Source: Candidatus Thiodiazotropha sp. CDECU1
Lineage (GTDB): Bacteria; Pseudomonadota; Gammaproteobacteria; Chromatiales; Chromatiaceae
NCBI RefSeq assembly: GCF_963455295.1
Contig: NZ_OY734020.1
Location: 1,798,001-1,862,000, forward strand
Length of the DNA: 64,000 bases
Direction: 5' to 3'
How positions within the stretch are numbered: the stretch's first letter is position 1; the number at the start of each line of letters is the position of its first letter. Under the pieces are notes generated by a model. The model made no database searches and was not told the origin of the DNA. It saw only the letters and a program-made list of their open reading frames with translations. This document shows, piece by piece, positions 8,445-18,259 of this stretch. The translations under genes were made by a program, and so were the position numbers.

Positions 8445-9959
8445 TCAATGGGCGGTGTAAATAGCGCTCAATGCAGCGAGCGGCTTATCAATCAGGGTTA
8501 GCCAGGGCTCTATGAAGAAACCGGCACTCAGCAGCACCACTATCAGGGCGCTGACTACGAACACTTCAGGTTTTGAAATGGGGATCACCTGAAACGGCTG
8601 TCTACCACTGGGACGGGGTGCCAGAAAGGCCCGCTGGAAGGCCCATAAGAGAAAGCCTGCCGCCACCACATTACCCAGGGCGGATGCGATGGTCACCAAT
8701 GCACCGAATTTATGAATGGCTGACTCAAGAATCAGATGCGCGGCATCGAATCCCGGTGTCCCTGGCATGCCGATGATGGCAAGCCCGCCGATGAGAAAGG
8801 TGATGCCAAGGAAAGGCAGGCTATCGAACAGGCCGCCCAGATTGTGCAGCAAGGTCGTGTGGGTGCGCCGAAACAGCAATCCCGTGGTAAATACCAGGGC
8901 TGCCAGGGCCAGGCCAAAAGTGGCCGAAAGAATCACACTGCCCATAAAGGCGGCATGTTCCAGACTGAAGATACCCAATATCAGGATCCCGGTATGGGAG
9001 ATCACCGCATAGGCGAGCAGCCGGCGCAGATTATCCTGCATCATGGCGAGAAACGCAGCGTAGAAGATTCCGGTTAGGGCGAACGTGACCACATAGCTGT
9101 GCCATTCAGTGACCGCGGTGGGTAACAGGGGTAGTACAAAGCGCAGCAGACCGTAGATACCGATCTTGAGGCCGAGCAGCAGGGTGGGTGCGACCGCCAC
9201 ATTGCCATGTTCAGCAACCATCGGCAGCCAACCGTGCAGGGGGAAGAGCGGGGTGCGAATCGCCAGCCCATAAAAGAGCAGAAAGAAGGCGACTGAGCGG
9301 AAGGTATCGGAGACGGGTGTTTGTGCCAGTTGCAGCAGATTGAAACTCCAGACGCCGTCGTGACTGTCGGAGTAGTTCCAGCCCATCAACAGGGTACCGG
9401 CAATCAACAGCAGGATACTCACCGACATGAATTGATAAAAACGCTTGAGTGCCAGCTCCTTATCCGGTGAGTTGCCCCAACGCCACAGGAGATAGCCGAT
9501 GAAGCCGATTTGGGCCGCCGACAACAGCACGAACCAGAGTAGATTGAGGGTGACGAACAGCCCCATCAGGCAGGCCTGCACGGCGAAGATCGCCATATAG
9601 AGGCGGTTGAAGGGTTTCAATTCCCGTACCACGCCATACAGGGCAACCAGCAGGGTGAGCAGTCCCGTCAGCAGAATAAAGATCACCGAGATACCGTCAA
9701 CGCCGGCATGGTAGGTCAATTGAGGTATGATTTGAGCCTTTTCGACAAACTGAAAGCCTGCCAGATTGGTGTCGTAGTGGCGCCACAGATCGATACTCAG
9801 CAACAGCTGCAGCAGCGCAGCGACTAGACCTGTCGGCACGAGCCAGGGGTGGCGGCGCAATAACCACAGCAACACGATGGTGGCCAGTGGCAGTAGTTGC
9901 AATAGGGTCAGAATCGGGTACGAGATCTGGGTCGACCAGTGGAAGGTTTCTATTGTCAC
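8445..9959 (-). CDS. Degenerate NuoM-like subunit of the DAB operon
   Basis: A 504-residue NuoM-like membrane protein starting at GTG 9959 with GAGGGCC upstream. It aligns with its two NuoM-like neighbours, but key charged residues are replaced. The helix-5 WE pair is SA (VLLSAAQIGF), the helix-7 lysine is arginine (AIRTPLFPLH), and the helix-12 glutamate is alanine (GFDAAHLIL). The helix-8 lysine (LLGLKIGIYG) remains. Length and helix pattern are intact and there is no frameshift, so the gene looks selected. It may have a structural or adaptor role rather than full proton pumping. Confidence 0.85.
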   Translation of the reverse strand: MTIETFHWSTQISYPILTLLQLLPLATIVLLWLLRRHPWLVPTGLVAALLQLLLSIDLWRHYDTNLAGFQFVEKAQIIPQLTYHAGVDGISVIFILLTGLLTLLVALYGVVRELKPFNRLYMAIFAVQACLMGLFVTLNLLWFVLLSAAQIGFIGYLLWRWGNSPDKELALKRFYQFMSVSILLLIAGTLLMGWNYSDSHDGVWSFNLLQLAQTPVSDTFRSVAFFLLFYGLAIRTPLFPLHGWLPMVAEHGNVAVAPTLLLGLKIGIYGLLRFVLPLLPTAVTEWHSYVVTFALTGIFYAAFLAMMQDNLRRLLAYAVISHTGILILGIFSLEHAAFMGSVILSATFGLALAALVFTTGLLFRRTHTTLLHNLGGLFDSLPFLGITFLIGGLAIIGMPGTPGFDAAHLILESAIHKFGALVTIASALGNVVAAGFLLWAFQRAFLAPRPSGRQPFQVIPISKPEVFVVSALIVVLLSAGFFIEPWLTLIDKPLAALSAIYTAH

Positions 9960-9969
9960 GTCTTGGCCC

Positions 9970-11526
9970 TCACAGGATCACCACGAAGGTTGCCACCACC
10001 AACACGATCAGATAGCGCGGCGTGGACAATAACTGCTCAACCCGTTGCAGCACACCCCCCACACGATGCAGGTTTTTCAGTAACCCTTCACCACCACCGC
10101 GCAGTACGAGACGGGATTCAAACCAGTAGAGAATATTGGCCAGCCATGTCATGAATTTACCGGCCAATCCGGTGCCCTGACCTACCCTGCCAGCCGGATC
10201 CTCCGAACTGCGTTTCTGCAACGCCTCCCACTGGGTGAGGGAGGAGACGCTGCGGGTATAGACAGGCAATCCGATGACCCGGGTGACCACCTGTTCGTCA
10301 AAGTACTGTACATCCTTCGCCAGGGATACCGTCGGGCGTGTGAGGAGGGCGTCGGACAGGGTGTCGAGCCAGAAACGCTGCAGGGCGGCATTATGCAGCC
10401 AGCGCCAACGCGTCAGCCAAGGGGGAGGCGCTGGAGTGGTGGTATCTATCTGATTGACCAATGCCGGCGATGCCAGGAACTGAAACAGCCGCCACACGGC
10501 ATGCAGGCTCAGATGCCAGGCAGCCAGGGTAAACCACCCCATGCCGCACCAGAGGAACATCAGGCCGACCTGGGTCGTGGTGGCGAACATGAGCGAGCTT
10601 TTGATATCGGACTGGGTCAACCCGACCAGCCAGCCATAAATCACGGTCAGCAGCCCGAGGATGGCGATGGTGATCATGATGGCAGGCGCTTGCTCCAACA
10701 GCGGTGCCAGACGTATCAACAGGATGACCCCGGCATGTACCATCAATGAACTGTAGAAGATGGCCGAAGAGGGTGTGGGTCCCTCCAATGCATGGGAGAT
10801 CCAAGGCGCAAACGGCAGCTGTGCCGACTTGACCAGTGCGGCGATGACGAAACCGCCCGCGATCACCCCGGCCGCGAGGGTCCCGATGTTAGCGGCCTCG
10901 GCATTGATTTGAGGCCATTCGACCCCCCCGAGCCAGAACAATGAGAGGGCGATGCCGATGATGAATCCGGTGTCGCCGACCCGGTTGGTGATGAACACCC
11001 GAACCGCATTTTTTGTGGCTGTCTGCCGATCGATGGCATAACCGATCAACAGGTATGAGGTGACGCCGACGATCTCCCAACCCACAAAAGCGAGCAGGGC
11101 ATTACCCGCCAGCACTATCAGCTCCATGCCACTGGCAAACAGACAGAAGAGCATGAATATGCGCTGGTAGCCTGTCTCGCGGTGCATGTAGTTAATGGAA
11201 AATTTTATACTCAGGAACACGATCAGGGTCACGACCACCAGCAGGGAAAGACCGGTCGCATCCAGGCTGAAGCTGATGGGCAGATGAACATCCCCGCTAT
11301 CGAACCAGGTACCAAGCACCAGCTGTCCGGGCGCACCTAGTCGAACTGCCTCAACCGCCAGGGCCAGGGCCAACAGCAGGGACCCGCTCGCAGCGCCCAG
11401 GGCAACCAGGGATGTCTGGCGCTCACCGGCTTCACCGCGATTGAGTTTGAGGATATAACCGAGGCCGATCCACCCGGCGGCCAGGCAGGGCAGGAGAGGA
11501 ACCAGCCATGCGAATCGTTCAAGCAT
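9970..11526 (-). CDS. dabB: DabB, NuoL-like energising subunit of the inorganic-carbon pump
   Basis: A 518-residue NuoL-family protein. The helix-5 Glu (FVGWEIVGVTSYL), the helix-7 Lys (LVKSAQLPFAPW) and ALEGPTPSSA of NuoL are visible, as is LTQSDIKSSLMFA. In the DAB system this proton-conducting subunit pairs with DabA to drive uptake of inorganic carbon. It is shorter than complex I NuoL, as DabB proteins are. AGGAGGCG lies before ATG 11526, and the first 8 bases overlap the end of dabA, so the two are translationally linked. The C-terminus holds one more hydrophobic helix (YLIVLVVATFVVIL). Confidence 0.92.
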   Translation of the reverse strand: MLERFAWLVPLLPCLAAGWIGLGYILKLNRGEAGERQTSLVALGAASGSLLLALALAVEAVRLGAPGQLVLGTWFDSGDVHLPISFSLDATGLSLLVVVTLIVFLSIKFSINYMHRETGYQRIFMLFCLFASGMELIVLAGNALLAFVGWEIVGVTSYLLIGYAIDRQTATKNAVRVFITNRVGDTGFIIGIALSLFWLGGVEWPQINAEAANIGTLAAGVIAGGFVIAALVKSAQLPFAPWISHALEGPTPSSAIFYSSLMVHAGVILLIRLAPLLEQAPAIMITIAILGLLTVIYGWLVGLTQSDIKSSLMFATTTQVGLMFLWCGMGWFTLAAWHLSLHAVWRLFQFLASPALVNQIDTTTPAPPPWLTRWRWLHNAALQRFWLDTLSDALLTRPTVSLAKDVQYFDEQVVTRVIGLPVYTRSVSSLTQWEALQKRSSEDPAGRVGQGTGLAGKFMTWLANILYWFESRLVLRGGGEGLLKNLHRVGGVLQRVEQLLSTPRYLIVLVVATFVVIL

Positions 11527-14500
11527 CTGCGTTCGCCTCCTGCGGGGTTGTGATCAATGCCGGCCGCAGCGGCTCCGTCGAGCCCATATACCACTCGGCG
11601 GAACGATCCACCTTTGCTATCCCACGATTGTCAGGTTGCCAGGGAACCCACCCTGTCCCAGGTTCGAACAGATGGAATGTTCCGCTATCCGGATCCATGG
11701 ACACCAACACCACCCAGCCATTCCCCACCAGCTCCTGCAGCGGAGGTTGGCGCTGATAGATCTCGGTCAATCTGTCGGTGCTGGCCTCCACCACGGCCAA
11801 AAGACGCATCGCTTCATGGATTTCGATCATCTGCCGTGGCAGCCCGGTACGCAGATCCGAGCTGGCGCCTTCCATCACCCCGAGAAAGCCGGTCACATTG
11901 TGGGTGACCTTGGAACCACAGCCATAGTGTTCGTTGTCCACCGTGGAGAAGTAGTATTCGAGATTGATTCCGGCACCCACCGCGCCATTGATCAACAGAT
12001 GTCGCTCAAGTATTTCCCCACTCGGGTCCTGGGAGGCGTCATAGGAGATGAGGAAGGCCCGCCGGTCGAAAAATGCACCGCGACTGATAGAGCGCCTGCC
12101 GAAGAATGCACAGGCATTGGTGGCATGGCCGAGCTCTGGCCGCACCTGGGAAAAATCGAGGGAACGGCCGAAGACATGGTCAAAGGCCTGATCAGGATCG
12201 GCTTGCTGAGGCGCGGAGGCCAGACGTCTGCAGCGCTCCTGGGCGTGCAGTTGACAGGCCTGTTCGCAGGCCTTTACCAGTTGCTCCTGCGCCGGACGAA
12301 ACTCAGCGGGTAGCCGATCAAGATCGTACCAGTCTATGCTCTCGCCGCAGGTATCGTGCTCGGCACCGATAAACCAGGTATCTTCGGGTATGCTGATGCC
12401 TCGTTCTGCCAGGATCGCTCTAACCCCATCCTGGTTGGCCATCGCGGCCACGAGACGCGCATTCGGTCCACTGAAACGTCCTGAACATGCACCACAGTTG
12501 TATGCCGAAGCATGGGGGTTGTTTTGATTGCGTGAGCCATGACCCACGATGGTGACGATTGGGGCGAAGCCACTGAGTAGACCGATGCTTCTCAGCATTG
12601 CCTGTACCCGGTCCGCCTGCTCCATATCGGTGAACCCCAGACGGGGCGATTCAATGCTCGCCTCCGGACTATCATTCGGCGCCTTGTATTCAATCCGGGT
12701 TGTTACCGGCCTTTCAACCTGCTGTCGCAGATGGGCCAGCAGTCGCCCAAAGGGCCTGGGTGCCAGGATCTTGCCGATCAATACACCCAAGGTGGCGGGT
12801 GCGGCAATAGTCACCAACAAACCGGGGAGGAGGGTCCCTCGGCGGGTGTTTTGTAACAGCAGCTGGTGGCCTTTCTTCAACAGTTGATGGCGCTGCTGAT
12901 GGTGTCTGCCGTTTTCAAGGTCTGCTTCAGCTGGTGTCTCCCGAACCTCATGCACCGGGATGACCGGGGTCGGGATGACCGGTGCCTGAGGTCCGGCACA
13001 GCTGTCATCCAGTCCCCGCCAGTTATGGGGGACATTGAAGTGTGCGGCAGTACCCAGGGTCTCTACCTCTGGATAGATCTCCTCCAGATGACGGCGGGTC
13101 CCTTCCTCACGGTCATCCATGCAGAATACCACCTGCGCGGCTGGCCGCTGTTGTCGATCCGGCCAGGCACCACGTCCACGGTTTTCGGACAGCGCGGTCA
13201 GGATCTGATCACGATAGTGTTTTTCGTAGGCGCGCAGCCAGATATAACCCAAGCGGTCTTCATCGAGTGCGTCGACTGTCTCGAATATGGCCTGGATCTG
13301 CTCATAGCCGAGGTCGCGCACCTCTGTACCGCACCAGCCAAGCTGCTGCATCAGCTGAAACAGGGGCCAGGCACCCTGGCACAGGGTCGGTTGTGTGTTG
13401 GTTTCGTAGCTGCCGCTGCTTTGACGCCATGTCCAGATCAACTGGGCGAGATGCCGCCACCGCGCCGAGTTATCGTCCCCATCCCTGTTGGCGGGTGCGT
13501 GCACTGCCCGTTGAGCACGGCTTGCCAGGTATTCCGGTAGACGGCTGTTGAAGAGTGCCTCGCGGACAGTGAATTCATCTGCCTGATGGTGGAAATACCA
13601 ACGCAGCATGTCGACACTGGATTCGATATTGAACAGGCGCGCACAGAGATTGTGGGCGTAGATCCTCTCCAGTACCAGCCGCACTGCGAGATAGTCGAGC
13701 ATGTCGACACGGGCAGAGAGAGATTCATAGTCAGGGTGGTTGTGCCGCCACAGAACCATGCCGGACCAACCGGGCAGTTCCAATGCCAACCGTTCCAGGT
13801 AACCGCTCCAGTTATCCCGTTGCAAGCCCATTCTATGCAGCTCGCTGATGATGGTTTCCATAGGATCGTTCAGGAGCAGTTCCAGGTGTTGCTGCCATCC
13901 CTCGATATTGCGTAGTTGCCAGTCGAGATCCTGCTCAGCCCTGTTACTCCAATAGTGATAAAAACCAGCGGAGCGGGAGACCGGACGCCAGCTGGCCACC
14001 CCCTGATCGAGAAAATTTGCCAGATCCCTGATCAACTGGGGACGTATATCGTCCAGCAGGTCGTGGCCGGTGAGGGCCAATAGGAGATCCCGCATGGTCA
14101 TGTCATCACCCAGACGTTCGAGCAACTTGTCGAAGCGGTCATTGGCGGCCTGCTGCATCAGTTGGGTGGTTGTGCTGGGATTGCCCTCCACACTGTTCGC
14201 GATATCGAGCATTTCATGCAACAGGGTCTCGGCCTGTTGCGGTGCCAAATCGAGCAACTCCTCCGGATGAGTGGAATCGTGTTCCAGGTGCAGCACCTGG
14301 AGACAGGCGTTCCATAGGTCCATGACAGCACTCGACTCCGTCGTCTGACCACTCTTTTGGGCATGCTTCAAGAGTCGATCCCGGCTTGCCTTGGGCAGAT
14401 CGGGACGGAGTCGTTCAAGCACTCGATTCTCCTCGATCTGCCAATTGAGTTGGCAGCCGGATACAGGTTGATAGGGCATGGTCATGATCGCCACGATGAT

Positions 14501-14839
14501 ATCGCTGCGACGGATCGAAGCATGGGCCGTATCTGCCAATTGGGTTTGGGGTTCGAGCTGCGTCTCCTGTGCCACGCAACTCACCAGGTCCAGGTGAGAT
14601 ATGCGGCCCTGGTGATAAAAGTCCCGATACCGCTGCAACGGCAAAAAGCCGCGGGCGCCGGTAATGCGGCGGGCGCTGGCCAGGGCCTCCTGGAAGGGGA
14701 GATGCTGAAAACCATGCAGGGTATTGTGGTGCACGAAGTCCCGGATGGGTGCCTGGCTGGGGAGCAGATGTTGCAGATGATCAATAGTCTCTCTGATCTG
14801 CTCCCGGATATCGCCGCTCTTGCTGTGGTTCTCATTCAT
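11519..14839 (-). CDS. dabA: DabA (DUF2309/UPF0753), carbonic-anhydrase-like subunit of the inorganic-carbon pump
   Basis: An 1106-residue protein from ATG 14839, which has AGGATCA upstream; a 17-codon upstream extension was discarded. DabA is a cytoplasmic, membrane-associated beta-carbonic-anhydrase-like protein thought to hydrate CO2 one way, driven by DabB. The zinc and dyad residues are visible: CMDDREEG with Cys573, Asp575 and Arg577, then VGHGS with His767 and YNCGAC with Cys782. The His-Cys distance of 15 equals that of Halothiobacillus DabA (His524/Cys539). The N-terminus has the family's VHHNTLHGFQHLPFQEAL segment. It belongs to the long DUF2309 group. Confidence 0.95.
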   Translation of the reverse strand: MNENHSKSGDIREQIRETIDHLQHLLPSQAPIRDFVHHNTLHGFQHLPFQEALASARRITGARGFLPLQRYRDFYHQGRISHLDLVSCVAQETQLEPQTQLADTAHASIRRSDIIVAIMTMPYQPVSGCQLNWQIEENRVLERLRPDLPKASRDRLLKHAQKSGQTTESSAVMDLWNACLQVLHLEHDSTHPEELLDLAPQQAETLLHEMLDIANSVEGNPSTTTQLMQQAANDRFDKLLERLGDDMTMRDLLLALTGHDLLDDIRPQLIRDLANFLDQGVASWRPVSRSAGFYHYWSNRAEQDLDWQLRNIEGWQQHLELLLNDPMETIISELHRMGLQRDNWSGYLERLALELPGWSGMVLWRHNHPDYESLSARVDMLDYLAVRLVLERIYAHNLCARLFNIESSVDMLRWYFHHQADEFTVREALFNSRLPEYLASRAQRAVHAPANRDGDDNSARWRHLAQLIWTWRQSSGSYETNTQPTLCQGAWPLFQLMQQLGWCGTEVRDLGYEQIQAIFETVDALDEDRLGYIWLRAYEKHYRDQILTALSENRGRGAWPDRQQRPAAQVVFCMDDREEGTRRHLEEIYPEVETLGTAAHFNVPHNWRGLDDSCAGPQAPVIPTPVIPVHEVRETPAEADLENGRHHQQRHQLLKKGHQLLLQNTRRGTLLPGLLVTIAAPATLGVLIGKILAPRPFGRLLAHLRQQVERPVTTRIEYKAPNDSPEASIESPRLGFTDMEQADRVQAMLRSIGLLSGFAPIVTIVGHGSRNQNNPHASAYNCGACSGRFSGPNARLVAAMANQDGVRAILAERGISIPEDTWFIGAEHDTCGESIDWYDLDRLPAEFRPAQEQLVKACEQACQLHAQERCRRLASAPQQADPDQAFDHVFGRSLDFSQVRPELGHATNACAFFGRRSISRGAFFDRRAFLISYDASQDPSGEILERHLLINGAVGAGINLEYYFSTVDNEHYGCGSKVTHNVTGFLGVMEGASSDLRTGLPRQMIEIHEAMRLLAVVEASTDRLTEIYQRQPPLQELVGNGWVVLVSMDPDSGTFHLFEPGTGWVPWQPDNRGIAKVDRSAEWYMGSTEPLRPALITTPQEANADA

Positions 14840-14849
14840 GCCACTGATC

Positions 14850-16310
14850 CTATGATGAGAACAGACTCGAGAGTTGTACAGCGGAGGCATTCACCAGATC
14901 GAGTACAGGGGTAGGCATGAATCCGAGCAGGAGTGTGGCTGCTGCCAGGGTGCCTGCCGCCAGCAACTCGGTTGGGCGTAGGTCCTCCACGTTCTGCATA
15001 CCCGGGCGAACCGGTCCGGTAAACAGCTGGCTGATGGTGCGCACGGCATAGGCGGCACTCAGCAGAACACCGATGGTCAACAGGGCGGCGACCCAACCCC
15101 AGCGGGCGAAGCCGCCTATCAAAGCGTTGAGCTCGGCCACGAATCCGGCCGTGCCAGGGAGTGATACGGCGGCAATAAAGGCGAGGGTGGTAAAGAATGC
15201 AAACCGCGGCATCACCCTGACCAGAGAGCTGTAGTCGGTCACATCACGGGTGCGGGTGCGTTCGTAGAGCAGGCCGATCAACAGGAACAGGGAACCCGCC
15301 ACCAGGCCATGGGCGACCATCTGCATCAGGGCGCCGTGCAGTCCGGCCAGGTTGAGGGCGGCGATGCCCAGCAGCACAACCCCCATGTGGCTCACGGATG
15401 AGTAGGCGATCATGGCCTTCAGATCGCTGTGGCGCCAGGCGAGCAGGCCACCGTAGATCAGGCTGACAAAGGCGAGCGCGGCGAGGATGTCCTGCAAGGC
15501 AAGCACCGCATCCGGCAGCATACCCGCGGCACGGATCAGTCCGTATGAACCCATTTTCAATAATACACCCGAGAGTAGTATAGAGATTGGGCTCGGCGCC
15601 TCCACGTGGGCCAGGGGGAGCCAGCCGTGGAGGGGGAAGATTGGCATCTTTACCCCGAAGCCGATCAGAAAACCGAGAAAGATCAAAACCTGGGTATGTT
15701 GGGGCAGGGTGCGTCCGCTCTCCGCCATGGCGGACATGGAAAAGCTGTGGCCAGGTACGGAATCGAAAAGTACCAACAGGCTGATCAGCATGAAAACAGA
15801 ACCACCCATGGTGTAGAGGACGAAATTCAGCGCCGCGCCATGACGGTTTTTCCCTCCCCAGCGGTCGATGAGGAAGAACAGCGGAATCAGGGTCAGTTCC
15901 CAGAATACATAGAACAGAGACCAGTCCTGCGCCATGAAGACACCGAGCATCGCAGACTCCAGCAGGAGTACCAGGATGTAGTAGCCCTTGACGCTCTGGT
16001 TTATCGCATTCGAGGCGAGGAGTGCAACCAGACTCAACAGGGTGGCCAACAGCACCATGGGATAGGAGAAACCGTCCAGTCCCAGGGCAAAGGAGGTGCC
16101 GAGGCGGGTATTCCACTCGGTTTGGTGAATGAACTGCAAGCCGGGCTGGCTGTAGTCGAATCCGCTGATATAGACCCATGAAAGGGCGAAAGTCGCCGCC
16201 GATGCAAACAGGGCGGTGGCGCGGATGGCCCAGTTCGCCTGCCTGGGCAGGAAAGTGATCGCGAGTGCGCCGACGAAAGGGGTTAGGAGAAGATAACTCA
16301 GATCAGGCAT
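14850..16310 (-). CDS. NuoM-like proton-channel subunit upstream of dabA
   Basis: A 486-residue, roughly 14-helix protein that resembles true NuoM most closely of the three NuoM-like proteins in the operon. All expected ionisable residues are present: Glu in VFWELTLIPLFFL, Lys in FGVKMPIFPLHGWLP, Lys in VLLKMGSYGL and Glu in GFVAELNAL. ATG 16310 is chosen over an in-frame start four codons upstream because conserved sequence begins there. It ends 10 bases before dabA and starts 60 bases after the SulP gene. A proton-translocating role in the DAB complex is inferred from context. Confidence 0.88.
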   Translation of the reverse strand: MPDLSYLLLTPFVGALAITFLPRQANWAIRATALFASAATFALSWVYISGFDYSQPGLQFIHQTEWNTRLGTSFALGLDGFSYPMVLLATLLSLVALLASNAINQSVKGYYILVLLLESAMLGVFMAQDWSLFYVFWELTLIPLFFLIDRWGGKNRHGAALNFVLYTMGGSVFMLISLLVLFDSVPGHSFSMSAMAESGRTLPQHTQVLIFLGFLIGFGVKMPIFPLHGWLPLAHVEAPSPISILLSGVLLKMGSYGLIRAAGMLPDAVLALQDILAALAFVSLIYGGLLAWRHSDLKAMIAYSSVSHMGVVLLGIAALNLAGLHGALMQMVAHGLVAGSLFLLIGLLYERTRTRDVTDYSSLVRVMPRFAFFTTLAFIAAVSLPGTAGFVAELNALIGGFARWGWVAALLTIGVLLSAAYAVRTISQLFTGPVRPGMQNVEDLRPTELLAAGTLAAATLLLGFMPTPVLDLVNASAVQLSSLFSS

Positions 16311-16370
16311 ATCACTACCCACACCCGGGACGCCACGTCGGCCGGGTATCTGACTGCCACATCATCATAT

Positions 16371-18137
16371 TCAGTCCCTGTTGACGCCAATCGGGGAACG
16401 CAGTGGACAATTCTCTCTGTCGTAGGTATCACCCAGTTGGTTCCAGACATAGGTCAGTGCCAGACCGATTCGGGAGTGGAAGGTGGTTTCGCCCATTTTA
16501 TCCTTCAGTCCTGTACGCCGAATCGTATCCATGAACTGTTTCTTCATACGTGCGATGACCAGGGTTATGCCTTGCGCCTGCAGACGTTCCCACAAATGGT
16601 GCAATACCTCTTCACCGGTTGCGTCAATCTGATTGATGCCTTCACCATCCAGGATGATGTATTTCAGTTCCGGATTGGCAGCCACCACACCGAGCATTTT
16701 GGTTTCGAAATAGCCAGCGCTGGCAAAATAGAGCGAACCGTCGAAACGTACCACGGAGATAACCGGGCTGGTGGGTAAGTGGCGTACCCGGATGTCGCGC
16801 ATTGTGCCGTCCTTGTAGCGGGAGAGCTGAGCAAAGCGGGGCCGCATGGTGCGCCACAGAAACAGTCCGAGTGAGAGGAGCACGCCGATGATGATGCCCT
16901 TGTCGAGATGGGGGGCGAATACCAGGGTCAGGACAAAGGTGATCACGGCGACGATGGCGTCATGGGGTTGAGCCTTCCAGGCATGGATGATCGGATCGAT
17001 CTTGATCAGGTTGATGACCGCCATGATGATCACGGCCGCCAGGGTGGCCTGGGGCAGGTGGTAGAGCAGTGGGGTCAGAAAGATCAATGTGATCATGACC
17101 ACCATGCCCGTCACGATGGATGAGAATCCGGTCATGGCGCCGGCATTGATATTCACCGCCGAACGGGAGAATGAGCCCGATACCGGGTAGCCGGAGAACA
17201 TACTCGCCACCACGTTGGAGAGCCCCTGTCCGATCAGTTCCTGGTTGGCATTGAGACGCTGACGGGTACGTGCGGCCATCGCCTTGGCGATAGAGATGGC
17301 TTCCATGAAGCCGATCAGGGAGATGGTGATGGCGGCGGGTATCAGTTGCCAGATGGTGGTGAAGTCGAACATCGGCAGTGACAGCGCAGGCAGGCCCTTC
17401 GGGATGTCGCCGACCACTTTGCCCCCCGCCTCGCCGAATCCCGTCAACCATGCGATCACGGTGGTGACGACAACGGCGATCAGTACCCCGGGGAGACTCG
17501 GCGCATAACGCTTGAGCCCCCACATGATGGCAAAGGCGATAACCGCCATGCCAAAGGTCGATCCGTGGGTACTGTCGATGGCAGCCAGGATGGTGTTCCA
17601 CACGGTTTCGTAGTGATGGGCCTCGCGCTCCACCGAAACCCCGAATACCTTGCCCAATTGAGAGGTGGCGATGATCAGGGCGCCGGCGTTGGTGAAACCC
17701 ACCACCACGGGATGGGAGAGAAAGTCCACCAGTACGCCGAGTTTGAACAGACCGAGAAACAGCTGGAATACACCCACCATGAAGGCCAGCAGCAGGGCGT
17801 AGGCCAGATAGGTGTCGGGGGAGGTGGCAAGGGGCTCCAGGGCCGCCGCTGTCATCAGCGACACCACCGCTACCGGGCCGGTGGCCAATTGTCTCGATGA
17901 GCCGAAAAAGGCGGCCACCATGGGTGGCAGAAATGAGGCGTAGAGGCCATAGTAGACGGGTAGACCGGCAAGTTGGGCGTAGGCCATGGATTGAGGCACG
18001 AGCACCAGAGCGACGGTGATACCGGCGATGATATCGGCTCTTATCGTCTCCTTGTCCTTAATCTCACCGATCCAATCCAGAAATGGGATGAACGCCCCTT
18101 TCCAGCCCGCCATCAGACTCTGTATATGGTCCCACAT
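16371..18137 (-). CDS. SulP-family anion transporter with STAS domain (possible bicarbonate porter)
   Basis: A 588-residue SulP protein. The family signature LVPQSMAYAQLAGLP and YGLYASFLP are near the N-terminus, about 12 membrane helices follow, and a C-terminal STAS domain includes FDGSLYFASAGYFE and YIILDGEGINQIDATG. SulP proteins carry sulfate, bicarbonate (BicA) or other anions. Position as first gene of the DAB operon favours bicarbonate, but a sulfate role is possible in a sulfur oxidiser. ATG 18137 has TTAGGTGAAA upstream; a GTG at 18149 is in frame. The ribosome site sits in a hairpin (see 18147-18165). Confidence 0.9.
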   Translation of the reverse strand: MWDHIQSLMAGWKGAFIPFLDWIGEIKDKETIRADIIAGITVALVLVPQSMAYAQLAGLPVYYGLYASFLPPMVAAFFGSSRQLATGPVAVVSLMTAAALEPLATSPDTYLAYALLLAFMVGVFQLFLGLFKLGVLVDFLSHPVVVGFTNAGALIIATSQLGKVFGVSVEREAHHYETVWNTILAAIDSTHGSTFGMAVIAFAIMWGLKRYAPSLPGVLIAVVVTTVIAWLTGFGEAGGKVVGDIPKGLPALSLPMFDFTTIWQLIPAAITISLIGFMEAISIAKAMAARTRQRLNANQELIGQGLSNVVASMFSGYPVSGSFSRSAVNINAGAMTGFSSIVTGMVVMITLIFLTPLLYHLPQATLAAVIIMAVINLIKIDPIIHAWKAQPHDAIVAVITFVLTLVFAPHLDKGIIIGVLLSLGLFLWRTMRPRFAQLSRYKDGTMRDIRVRHLPTSPVISVVRFDGSLYFASAGYFETKMLGVVAANPELKYIILDGEGINQIDATGEEVLHHLWERLQAQGITLVIARMKKQFMDTIRRTGLKDKMGETTFHSRIGLALTYVWNQLGDTYDRENCPLRSPIGVNRD

Positions 18138-18146
18138 GATCGTTTT

Positions 18147-18165
18147 CACCTAAAGGAGTTAGGTG
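18147..18165 (-). promoter_or_regulatory. Hairpin that can mask the SulP ribosome-binding site
   Basis: On the transcript, CACCTAA and TTAGGTG (7 perfect pairs) flank the loop CTCCT. TTAGGTG is the purine-rich element nine bases before ATG 18137. Pairing would hide it. This is direct sequence; regulation is inferred. Confidence 0.55.
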
Positions 18166-18238
18166 CTTACTGGTTGCTCTTTACGACTTTTTATGCGACG
18201 AATTTAAACGCGGCAATACAGCTGCTTGGACGCCGCCG

Positions 18239-18259
18239 AGACCAGTTCTTGGCTGGTCT
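18239..18259. promoter_or_regulatory. Inverted repeat in the DAB operon leader
   Basis: AGACCAG and CTGGTCT, 7-base perfect arms 7 bases apart, lie about 100 bases upstream of the SulP start in the 260-base gap from 18138 to 18397. It could be an operator or a leader hairpin. I saw no convincing promoter hexamers in this gap. Confidence 0.4.

Noticed and set aside
6931-16310. Reading the NuoL/M-like genes as part of a respiratory complex I (nuo) operon
   Set aside because: No nuoA-K or NADH-binding subunit genes are present, the genes flank dabA, and the NuoL-like protein is the short DabB type.
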